30,423 bases of DNA from an uncultured Pirellulales bacterium (GTDB lineage Bacteria; Planctomycetota; Planctomycetia; Pirellulales; Lacipirellulaceae): assembly GCA_947258835.1 (NCBI GenBank), contig CAMYJY010000026.1, positions 1 to 30,423 of the forward strand, given 5' to 3'. This document shows positions 1 to 6,425 of the stretch, one piece after another. Positions within the stretch are counted from its first letter, which is position 1, and every line of letters starts with the position of its first letter. The translations under genes were made by a program, and so were the position numbers. The notes under the pieces are model-generated. The model had not been told where the DNA came from. It ran no database searches and was given only the letters and a program-made list of their open reading frames with translations.

Positions 1-1
1 G

Positions 2-751
2 AATTTTCTCACGCCCCGTTTGGACTTGGTGGGCCGTTACCGGGCCCGCGGGTTCGGCAAAGATCTGATTTCGCAAAGCAACGCCACCGGCGCCCCCACC
101 TTTTCCAATGCTTGGGGAAACTTGACCAGCGGCGACCATGCGGAGTGGCGGCTGGGCGTTGAGTTGGACGTCCCGATCGGTTTCCGCCGGGGGCACGCGG
201 CGGTGCGGAATTCGGAACTGCAGTTGGTGCGGGCCAAGGCCATTCTGCGTGAGCAAGAACGGAATGTGTTGTTTGGACTGAGCAACGCCTTTGGTGAAAT
301 CGAGCGGACCTTCCTGGTGCTGCAAGCGGAGACGAATCGCCTGTACGCTGCGGAGGATCAGGTCAAAACATTCATGAGGCTGGAAGATGAGGGCAAGGCC
401 GGCATCGACCTGTTGTTGGAATCCCAGCGGCAACTGGTAGATAGCCGCATTCGGTACTATCAAGCGCGGGTGGAGTACGTGCTGGCGCTGAAGAACCTAC
501 ATTTCGAAAAGGGCACTGTGCTGGCCTACAATGACGTGCATTTGGCGGAAAGTGCTTCGCCACGAGCCGCCTATGCGCAAGCGAAGCAACGCTTCCGCCG
601 CGGCAGCAGACCGCTGAACTACGTCAGCCGGTCGCTATCGATTAGTGGTGGTCGCACGACTGCTGCGCTGCCGCTAGCGCTGCCCCCACAGCCGACGGAA
701 AGCCCGCCTACCATTTCCAGCAAACCCACCACGACGCGCGACGTCAAGTAA
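2..751 (+). CDS. TolC-family outer-membrane efflux channel, C-terminal part
   Basis: The reading frame is open to the window edge, so the N-terminal part lies upstream. The visible 250 residues begin with a beta-barrel-like stretch (PRLDLVGRYRARGFG), continue with 'WRLGVELDVPIGFRRG', a phrase typical of TolC-like channels just before the second helical hairpin, and then a long helical segment (about residues 65-165) ending in 'YYQARVEYVLALKNLHFEKG', the usual close of the last helix of these proteins. A low-complexity tail rich in Pro, Thr and Ser follows. Family members form trimeric outer-membrane tunnels for efflux pumps or type I secretion. No pump or adaptor gene is adjacent on this side; the RND operon at 9527-14368 is distant and on the other strand. 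The next gene, 116 bases downstream on the same strand, is a TssL-like gene, so the pair may be co-transcribed. Family assignment is confident, substrate unknown. Confidence 0.8.
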   Translation, partial: NFLTPRLDLVGRYRARGFGKDLISQSNATGAPTFSNAWGNLTSGDHAEWRLGVELDVPIGFRRGHAAVRNSELQLVRAKAILREQERNVLFGLSNAFGEIERTFLVLQAETNRLYAAEDQVKTFMRLEDEGKAGIDLLLESQRQLVDSRIRYYQARVEYVLALKNLHFEKGTVLAYNDVHLAESASPRAAYAQAKQRFRRGSRPLNYVSRSLSISGGRTTAALPLALPPQPTESPPTISSKPTTTRDVK

Positions 752-867
752 GGCACGTGAGCGTTTGCCGACCCCAACACGGTCAATTATACTGCCCAGG
801 TGCGGTGGGTCCGTCCGCCGCGGTAAGTAACAGCTGAGAGAGCCTGGCAGGGGATTAGGGCGTAGCG

Positions 868-1503
868 ATGGAACCACAATTTGCCACAGCGGTGGACCCC
901 GTGTTTCTGGGAGCGATCGAACTCCAGCAGCAGGCGCGGAGCGGAGCGGCCCGCACTCCCCAAGAGGAACGGTCAGAAATGCAAGGCCTGATCAGTCGGG
1001 CCGAGAACGCACTGATTCGTAGCGAGGAATGGGAGTTGGCGAAGTACGCGTTGGTGCATTGGATTGACACCCAGATGAGCGAGACGCCCTGGGAGGGCCA
1101 GCAATGGTGGCAGGAGCACTCCTTGGAGCGGGAGCATTTTTACGAGGGGGCCTCGCAGGCAGAGTTTTTCGTTCGTGCCCGCCATGCCGGGGAACTCTCA
1201 AAAAAGAACGCTTTGGAAGTGTTTTATGTGTGCGTCGTGATGGGCTTTCGAGGAATTTATGCCGATCCATCCGGCGAGCACTTGGCGGCCGACCGTGGGC
1301 TGCCGGAGAGTCTGGACGCCTGGGCCCAAGAGACCGCCCAGCAGCTGCACCTGGGGATGGGCCGCCCCCCCATTCACGGCCAACCCCGCCCCCTGGATGG
1401 AGCCCCTCCCTTGAACGGAAAATCGCGTTTTCTAGTGGCCTCCACCGTGGCCGCGATTTCGCTGGCGCTCCCGATGGGCTATTTTCTGCTCCGACTTTTG
1501 TAA
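868..1503 (+). CDS. DotU/TssL-like inner-membrane protein
   Basis: The 211-residue product has the DotU/TssL cytoplasmic signature: 'YALVHWIDTQM', 'PWEGQQWW', a Leu/Phe-rich 'EREHFYEGASQAEFFVRAR' block and 'LEVFYVCVVMGFRGIY' (about residues 60-136). A Pro-rich linker and one C-terminal membrane segment follow (about residues 188-209), the tail-anchored topology usual for TssL/IcmH. In type VI and type IVB secretion, TssL/DotU sits in the inner membrane and pairs with TssM/IcmF. The next gene (34 bases downstream) encodes a TssM-N-like protein, which supports the call. No other type VI secretion gene (tssB, tssC, hcp, vgrG, clpV) is in the window, so a complete secretion system cannot be claimed. 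The ATG is preceded by weak AGGGG/TAGGG matches. Family membership is well supported by motif order; function as secretion machinery is inference. Confidence 0.8.
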   Translation: MEPQFATAVDPVFLGAIELQQQARSGAARTPQEERSEMQGLISRAENALIRSEEWELAKYALVHWIDTQMSETPWEGQQWWQEHSLEREHFYEGASQAEFFVRARHAGELSKKNALEVFYVCVVMGFRGIYADPSGEHLAADRGLPESLDAWAQETAQQLHLGMGRPPIHGQPRPLDGAPPLNGKSRFLVASTVAAISLALPMGYFLLRLL

Positions 1504-1536
1504 AAGGCCAAAAGTCTTAAAACAACTTGAGTTCGC

Positions 1537-2931
1537 ATGCCTATTTTTGATCGACTGCTTAATTTTGTTTTAAGCCCCCTCCGTTTTTTGGCAGCATCCG
1601 CTGGCAGACTGCTCCCGAGTTCCACACCGCGGGAAAAGCCGCGCGCGGAGACGCGTTTTGCCGATATTGATCGGGCCTGGGCGGAGGGGCTGGCAAATCT
1701 GGCCGCCGCGCAAATCGCACTCCACGAAACCCCCTTGTATTTGGTGCTGGGCACCGGCAACCCACAGGAAGCCGACGCCTTGATGCGTGCTGCCGGCATG
1801 GATTCCCTGCTGCCCCCCAGCCGCGAGAGGACCGCCCCGCTGTCTTGGTATGCCTCCGCCGAAGAGATATTTTTGGTGGTTTCGGGTGTGGGCGGTACCA
1901 ATCAGTTGGCACACAGAGAGATGTCTCCATCAGGGACAGCGACGCCCCTCGTCCCACCGTTGCCGGGCCACCCTGCGTCCCCTCCCACGGGCACGATTAC
2001 CACAGGACCTCCACGCCAGGGGCCCACTCCGCTGCGAGCGCCGGTACCCCTAACGGCCCCGTCCAGCGGCGGTTATTCCACCTTGCAGATCGGCGATCCG
2101 GCTGCCTTTTCCAACCCGGCCCGCTGGACTGCAACGGCCGCCCCCGCGGCAGAGGAGGACCCGACGGGTGACCTACAGGATGAACCAGCACGCCTGACGC
2201 ATTTGTGCGAACTGCTGGTAACTGCGCGGGCACCGGTGTGTCCGCTCAATGGCCTGCTGGTATTGCTACCATTTGACGTGGTGCGGACGCTGGCCAATCC
2301 GCTCCACGATACGCTGCAAACCGACATTCAGATCGTGCAGCAAACAACGATGCTACGTTTTCCCGTGATCGCCTTGGTCAGTGAAATGCACACGGAGACC
2401 GGTTTTGTGGAACTGGTTCGTCGCGTCGGGCCCGACTTGGCCCGCAACCAGCGGTTTGGCAAGGGCTCGGATCATCGCGTACGGCCTACCAGCGAGCACG
2501 TGTTGGCCGTTACCAGGCACGCCTGCGGGGCCTTTGAAGATTGGACGTACATGCTGTTCCAGCAGGACGGCGGACTAAAACAGCCGGGAAACAGCGCCCT
2601 GTGCGGGCTGCTGTGCAAAATTCGCGGTGGATTTACCGAGGCTTTAATTTCCGTGCTCACCAGCGGTTTCGGGTCGGATGCCGAGGAGTCCGATGCGGAA
2701 GATGAGCAACTCCTGTTCGCAGGATGCTATTTTGCCGCCACCGGACCGACGCCAGAACATCAAGCCTTCGTGCGTGGCGTTTTTGGCAAGTTGTCTGCCC
2801 TGCAAGGAGAAATAGCCTGGACCGCGGCAGCCTACCTGCGAGACCAACATTATCAACGGCTGGCCAAAATGGCGCTGGTTGCGGGAATCACGGGGATCGC
2901 CCTGCTGATTTTTCTCTGGTGGCAGGGCTAA
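1537..2931 (+). CDS. TssM/IcmF N-terminal-domain-like protein with decayed nucleotide-binding motifs
   Basis: The 464-residue protein follows the TssM/IcmF cytoplasmic domain in order. 'ETPLYLVLGTGNPQEADAL' (64-82) sits where TssM has its Walker A motif (PWYLVLGxPGxGKT), but the Gly-Lys-Thr is gone. 'PLSWYASAEEIFLVVSGVGG' (101-120) replaces the WWFTDEAVLLDTAGRY block and lacks its Asp. 'ARAPVCPLNGLLVLLPFDVV' (230-249) matches the RPINGVLLTLSVxDLL block. 'RFPVIALVSEMHTETGFVEL' (274-293) matches the VYVLVTKxDLLxGFxEFF block with the Thr-Lys-x-Asp lost. A Pro/Thr-rich insertion fills about 129-205. There is one clear membrane segment, at the C-terminus (445-462). The long periplasmic part of TssM (family usually over 1000 residues) is absent, and the stop is followed by a non-coding spacer. 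With the preceding TssL-like gene it probably forms a small inner-membrane complex that does not bind nucleotide. Confidence 0.75.
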   Translation: MPIFDRLLNFVLSPLRFLAASAGRLLPSSTPREKPRAETRFADIDRAWAEGLANLAAAQIALHETPLYLVLGTGNPQEADALMRAAGMDSLLPPSRERTAPLSWYASAEEIFLVVSGVGGTNQLAHREMSPSGTATPLVPPLPGHPASPPTGTITTGPPRQGPTPLRAPVPLTAPSSGGYSTLQIGDPAAFSNPARWTATAAPAAEEDPTGDLQDEPARLTHLCELLVTARAPVCPLNGLLVLLPFDVVRTLANPLHDTLQTDIQIVQQTTMLRFPVIALVSEMHTETGFVELVRRVGPDLARNQRFGKGSDHRVRPTSEHVLAVTRHACGAFEDWTYMLFQQDGGLKQPGNSALCGLLCKIRGGFTEALISVLTSGFGSDAEESDAEDEQLLFAGCYFAATGPTPEHQAFVRGVFGKLSALQGEIAWTAAAYLRDQHYQRLAKMALVAGITGIALLIFLWWQG

Positions 2932-3098
2932 CTTTGTCAACCAGGGCAAACTGCGGAAATAGTTCCTCCTCGGCACCCTAGTGGATCTGGATACTGCCGA
3001 CTAGCTGCCAAATCTTCATTGAATTTCAGCGGCTCCTGGGGCGATGAGTGAAGCAGAGCGTAGCCTTGTTTGACTTCTCGTGGACCTAGGGGTGTGCC

Positions 3099-3875
3099 GT
3101 GTCGACCTCAGACGTATCCCAGCTGACTGCTATCATCCCGACCGCCAACCAACCGCCCAGCGTGCACCGCCTCGTGCGGAGCCTGCGGCGTGGGTATCCC
3201 CAGCTGAAGATCTTGGTGGCCGGGGCCGGTAGCAAACCCATTCAGCAGCAGGGAGTGGATAGCTGGCAGCTGCCTCCAGGATCAAGCCGCAGCACCGGAT
3301 GCAACGCCTTATTGGCACGGGTGCGCACGCCGTATTTTTTGCTGATCGACGAACAGTGCGAACTGCCGCGCGGTACGCAGCTGGCAACCCTCTTGGATTT
3401 GGTAGCCACCGACAAACTGGATGTGGCGGCGGGAGATCTCATAGCCAGTTGGAAAAAATTTGGGCTCTTCGTCCGTCGTCAACCTCGGCCCGCGCACGGT
3501 TGGATGGAGTTTACGGGGAATCGGCTGACGCTCACTCGGGGTTATCGGAATCGGGGACAGGGATTTTGGTGGTGTGACCTGGTAGGGAACTTTTTCGTAG
3601 CGCGAACCAACAAGGTCCGCAGCCTCGGTGGCTGGGACCAAGAACTGGCCAATGACGAAAGGGAAGAGTTCTTTGTCCGCGGACATCGCCAGGGGCTCCG
3701 CGTGGGGATTGTTCCGGAAGTGAGCGCCTGGTTTTGGCAGCAGCGTAACTCCTCGCCGTCCACGGAAGGAGGTCCCGATTTAAAGCGTTTGGCGGTTGCC
3801 AAAATGGGCCTGCTGCAACTGACCGACCTGGAAGGCCGCATGACCACAGCGCCCCGCCGAACAGCAGCGGCTTGA
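3099..3875 (+). CDS. Family 2 (GT-A fold) glycosyltransferase
   Basis: The product (258 residues) opens with 'LTAIIPTANQPPSVHRLVRS', the nucleotide-binding start of GT-A glycosyltransferases, followed by 'ILVAGAGSKP', 'ALLARVRTPYFLLIDEQCEL' (the acidic DxD-like position, here I-D-E) and 'DLVGNFFVARTNKVRSLGGW' with 'DEREEFFVRGHRQGLRVGIV', the acceptor-side block. It would transfer a sugar from a nucleotide donor, probably in envelope polysaccharide or glycoconjugate synthesis. No membrane segment is seen. The GTG start is chosen because AGGGG (3088-3092) lies six bases before it. It is transcribed in the same direction as the TssL/TssM-like genes but 167 bases away. Donor and acceptor cannot be read from the sequence. 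Confidence 0.78.
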   Translation: MSTSDVSQLTAIIPTANQPPSVHRLVRSLRRGYPQLKILVAGAGSKPIQQQGVDSWQLPPGSSRSTGCNALLARVRTPYFLLIDEQCELPRGTQLATLLDLVATDKLDVAAGDLIASWKKFGLFVRRQPRPAHGWMEFTGNRLTLTRGYRNRGQGFWWCDLVGNFFVARTNKVRSLGGWDQELANDEREEFFVRGHRQGLRVGIVPEVSAWFWQQRNSSPSTEGGPDLKRLAVAKMGLLQLTDLEGRMTTAPRRTAAA

Positions 3876-3955
3876 AACGTATGGTACTATTGGGTGCCCC
3901 TGCTGGCTTGTCCAGCAGTGTGAAGCAGGTACCGAGACGTGCCCCAGCCTCCTAA

Positions 3956-4062
3956 CTGAGAGTTTTGAACCACGACGAAACAACGGAAACAACGTCCACC
4001 ACGAATCAACAAACGAAGAATAAGTCCCTGTTCGTCGTTGCGTTGTTTCGTTGTGGTTCCTT
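3956..4062 (+). repeat. R1 hairpin repeat, copy A
   Basis: This copy has near-perfect 19-base inverted arms: GAACCACGACGAAACAACG at 3967-3985 and CGTTGTTTCGTTGTGGTTC at 4041-4059 (18 of 19 pair). The conserved flanks are CTGAGA(G/A)TTTTGAA on the left and CTT on the right, and an inner block reads AAGTCCCTGTTCGTCGT. It is the same unit as copy B (4673-4771) but carries about ten extra bases in the centre. No transposase is encoded, so it looks like a MITE- or REP-like element mobilised in trans. It lies between the glycosyltransferase gene and the next gene, and its right arm ends 61 bases before that gene's start. Confidence 0.85.
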
Positions 4063-4123
4063 GGAATGTGCATTATTTGAAGTCGTAGTTTTTTGCCCCC
4101 GCCAACTGATAGGGAACGCCCCC

Positions 4124-4588
4124 GTGCAACCTGTCCTCCAAGCGCTGCTCGTAGCCGACCATGTGTACGTCGACAAGATCACGAACAAAAAAATAGTTGC
4201 TGGAATATTCCATGATCTGCATATCCAGCGGCACCACAAACAAGAGCGTAAGGTCAACGAGGCGGGCCAGTCTACCTTCCAAATAGGGCCGGGTGGCATG
4301 CGCGCGAGTTCCCCGTTCACCTACATCAGTCTTACGGAGGTGAATGGGAAACAAGATTTTGAATTGAGGTATGTCCGGCTCAACGATGACAAGCAGCTGT
4401 TTGGCACGTCATTTCACGTGAACTGCCAAAACCCCTTGGAAATTGTGGAGGTCGTCGTCCCCCTGCCACCGCTTCCCGCCCAAGAGCCCGGCATCCACGC
4501 CCTCGAGCTCCTGTGGAATCAAAAGCCCTTGGGCGCCTATCGAATTTCCGTACAAGAGATGCCTTCCAACGAGGACGACGCAACGTAA
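4124..4588 (+). CDS. Conserved hypothetical protein of a planctomycete-type family (DUF6941-like)
   Basis: The start is placed at GTG 4124 because AGGGAA (4110-4115) precedes it by eight bases and because the frame upstream is translated R1 repeat. The resulting 154-residue protein begins 'QPVLQALLVADHVYVDKITN', then 'KKIVAGIFHDL', 'SSPFTYISLTEVNGKQDFEL' and ends 'GIHALELLWNQKPLGAYRIS' before an acidic tail. This pattern (a short 'ALxLADxVYxDxxTxKxIxAG' opening and a beta-rich remainder closing with 'ALELLWN...LG..R') is one I associate with small cytosolic planctomycete proteins annotated DUF6941; the number is from memory. No signal peptide or membrane segment is present. The gene is framed by two direct copies of R1. 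Function unknown. Confidence 0.7.
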   Translation: MQPVLQALLVADHVYVDKITNKKIVAGIFHDLHIQRHHKQERKVNEAGQSTFQIGPGGMRASSPFTYISLTEVNGKQDFELRYVRLNDDKQLFGTSFHVNCQNPLEIVEVVVPLPPLPAQEPGIHALELLWNQKPLGAYRISVQEMPSNEDDAT

Positions 4589-4672
4589 TCACAGGAAAAA
4601 TCCGCAGGCGCAACAGACGCGCGCGAGGTTCTGCCGAAGTACGTGAAAACATGTGGGCCCAGAGCTTGTTTG

Positions 4673-4771
4673 CTGAGAATTTTGAACCACGACGAAACAA
4701 CGGAAACAATGAATCAATAAACAAGAAATTAAGTCCCTGTTCGTCGTCGCGTTGTTTCGTTGTGGTTCCTT
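4673..4771 (+). repeat. R1 hairpin repeat, copy B
   Basis: The inverted arms GAACCACGACGAAACAACG (4684-4702) and CGTTGTTTCGTTGTGGTTC (4750-4768) are the same as in copy A, as is the left flank GCTGAGAATTTTGAA. The inner block AAGTCCCTGTTCGTCGTCG is shared with copy A apart from single changes. It lies 84 bases after the stop of the preceding gene, in the same orientation as copy A, so the two copies flank that gene as direct repeats. Confidence 0.85.
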
Positions 4772-5115
4772 TGCTACCGCAAGAATGGCTGAGCAGAGAG
4801 TGCATTGCTGTCTTACTCAAAGAGAAAACAGGTATCCCTAGTGCTGGCCGGTTTGGGCCGGAAAAGCCCACTCCATCCGCCTCCCAACTAGGTTTCTTGG
4901 TGAGCTGCCGCGATGCGGAAACGGGGGCTGTTTTCTCGGGCTTTACCGGCTTCATGGAGCCCCTGTTTTCAGTTTGAGCATATTACGGTAAAGGACCAAA
5001 TAAATTCTCGCAAGCAACAAAAATTTTCACCGTTCGTAGTACGCAGCACACAGCACGGCCTCCAACGAAACAACGAGCCACGGCGGAATCTGCTATAGTA
5101 TCCCAACTGACCTCT
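4772..5115. other. Intergenic stretch with one long stem-loop
   Basis: No convincing gene is seen in this spacer. It holds an inverted repeat, AAACGGGGGCT (4919-4929) and AGCCCCTGTTT (4958-4968), which would pair over 11 positions in RNA counting one G-U pair, around a 28-base loop. No T-run follows the second arm, so it is not a standard intrinsic terminator. Near the end, CTATAGTAT at about 5092-5100 could be a -10 element for the next gene, but no good -35 is visible. Confidence 0.4.
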
Positions 5116-5619
5116 GTGACCTGTCCGTCCCGCAAAATATTACACCGCATGTGGCACCCCCTCAAAGTACTGGCACTGGGTTTGGTGCTGGCCCTCTGCG
5201 CCCAGTTCTGGTGGCGGCGCTGGCAACAGGCCCAGCAGCGGGCCCAGCGGCAGTGGGCCCGGCAAACATTTCCGGATCTGCGCGAGCAGCTCCAGACCGA
5301 GTTTCTGGCTGCCGCCACCGCCACGGGCAAACCTCGTGGGCTGCGCTGGAAGCAGTGCACTCTCGACCCGGCAGAGCTGTTTGCCGTCGACCGAGTCAGC
5401 GGCGCGCTGTATGCCTTGGTAGGCGCCACCATCGGCTTCGAGGCCATTCGCGGCGGCGGGATGGAAGAGGTCGCGGCGGTGGACAATTTGCGGAGCGGAA
5501 CGGCCGTCTTCACGCACCGGCATGGTCGCTGGACCACCGACGGCCGCGCGCTGTTCAACCTGGATCCTCAGCAGGCATTGACGCACTATCAAGAGAGCTT
5601 GCAGCCGCTGGAGAGTTAG
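5116..5619 (+). CDS. Small membrane-anchored hypothetical protein
   Basis: Two starts are possible: GTG 5116 (167 residues) and ATG 5149 (156 residues). Neither has a clear ribosome-binding site. The ATG form begins 'MWHPLKVLALGLVLALCAQF', a positively flanked N-terminal hydrophobic segment that would serve as a membrane anchor or uncleaved signal, followed by a basic, Gln/Arg-rich helix (about residues 22-50). The rest has a mixed alpha/beta look with 'ALYALVGATIGFEAI', 'VDNLRSGTAVFTHRHGRWTT' and 'GRALFNLDPQQALTHYQESL'. I recognise no named family. Base composition and codon use match the neighbours and the frame is uninterrupted, so it is likely real. It converges on the SDR gene, whose stop is 15 bases away. 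Confidence 0.6.
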   Translation: MTCPSRKILHRMWHPLKVLALGLVLALCAQFWWRRWQQAQQRAQRQWARQTFPDLREQLQTEFLAAATATGKPRGLRWKQCTLDPAELFAVDRVSGALYALVGATIGFEAIRGGGMEEVAAVDNLRSGTAVFTHRHGRWTTDGRALFNLDPQQALTHYQESLQPLES

Positions 5620-5634
5620 CCACCCGCGCAGTCA

Positions 5635-6420
5635 TCAGGCGGTGGGCACGTCTTGCATTTTACGAACTTGGCGCAGCAGCAGTTTCTTTGGAGCGAAGGG
5701 AATGGCCGCCATCAGGAGCCGCTGCGGGAACGTCACACCGGAAACCACCTGCAATTTTCCCGCCAGCATGGCATCGTACCCCGCTTGGGCCACGGAGCGC
5801 GCGGAGGCGGCCCGCCGAAAAAGCTCGGTGTTCTCCATGCCGGACCTGCGCGCGAACTCCGTTTCCGTAGCTCCCGGCAGCAGCGCCGTCACCGTGACCC
5901 CGGTACCGCACAGCTCTTCCGCCAACGCGTTGCTCAGGGAGGTCACATAGGCCTTGGTGGCAAAGTAAACGGCCTGCAAGGGCCCCGGCAGAAGACTCGC
6001 CGTAGAGGAAACATTCAGCACACGACCACTGCCGCGGGCCACGAAGTCCGGCAGGAATAGCCGGCACAAAGCGGTCAGTGTCACGACGTTCAGCTGAATC
6101 ATGGCCGCGTCCTCCTCCCAGGGTCGCTGCTGAAATTTGCCTTGCCCGCCAAAACCGGCATTGTTGATCAAATACTGCACCTCAATTCCAGCAGCCTGCA
6201 CCGCCTCGTAGACCTGGCGGGCGGCGGCGGGCTGGGCCAGGTCCTGGGCAATCACCGTGACCTGCACGGAGTATTTTGACTCCAGTTCTTCTTGGACCAT
6301 GTTTAACTTGTCGGCACGACGGGCGACGATCACCAGATCGCCCCCCTGCTCCGCGTGGATAGCAGCCAGTTGGCGACCAATTCCGCTGGATGCTCCAGTG
6401 ATCAGTGCTACAGCAGACAT
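5635..6420 (-). CDS. Short-chain dehydrogenase/reductase (SDR), classical type
   Basis: The 261-residue product has all classical SDR marks: the cofactor-binding TGASSGIG (residues 8-15), NNAG (86-89), the catalytic Ser in NVSSTAS (about 139) and YxxxK (Tyr152, Lys156, in 'VYFATKAY'). An Arg-rich turn after the second strand (IVARRADKL) favours NADP(H). It belongs with the DltE/YqjQ-like branch (COG0300 style), whose substrates are mostly unknown. Start: the ATG at 6420 is preceded by GAGGAG at good spacing, so an in-frame GTG nine bases upstream that overlaps this site is not used. The katG stop lies five bases upstream of this start, so the two genes are almost certainly co-transcribed, which suggests a role in handling products of oxidative damage, though this is inference. 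Confidence 0.88.
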   Translation of the reverse strand: MSAVALITGASSGIGRQLAAIHAEQGGDLVIVARRADKLNMVQEELESKYSVQVTVIAQDLAQPAAARQVYEAVQAAGIEVQYLINNAGFGGQGKFQQRPWEEDAAMIQLNVVTLTALCRLFLPDFVARGSGRVLNVSSTASLLPGPLQAVYFATKAYVTSLSNALAEELCGTGVTVTALLPGATETEFARRSGMENTELFRRAASARSVAQAGYDAMLAGKLQVVSGVTFPQRLLMAAIPFAPKKLLLRQVRKMQDVPTA

Positions 6421-6425
6421 TGGAA

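Noticed and set aside
3965..4123. Upstream extension of the small conserved gene to an earlier start
   Set aside because: The extra 53 codons are mostly R1 hairpin repeat; conserved-looking sequence starts at the GTG with a ribosome-binding site.
5056..5090. Another R1 copy (AACGAAACAACGAGCC)
   Set aside because: Only about a dozen bases match one arm and there is no partner arm or conserved flank.
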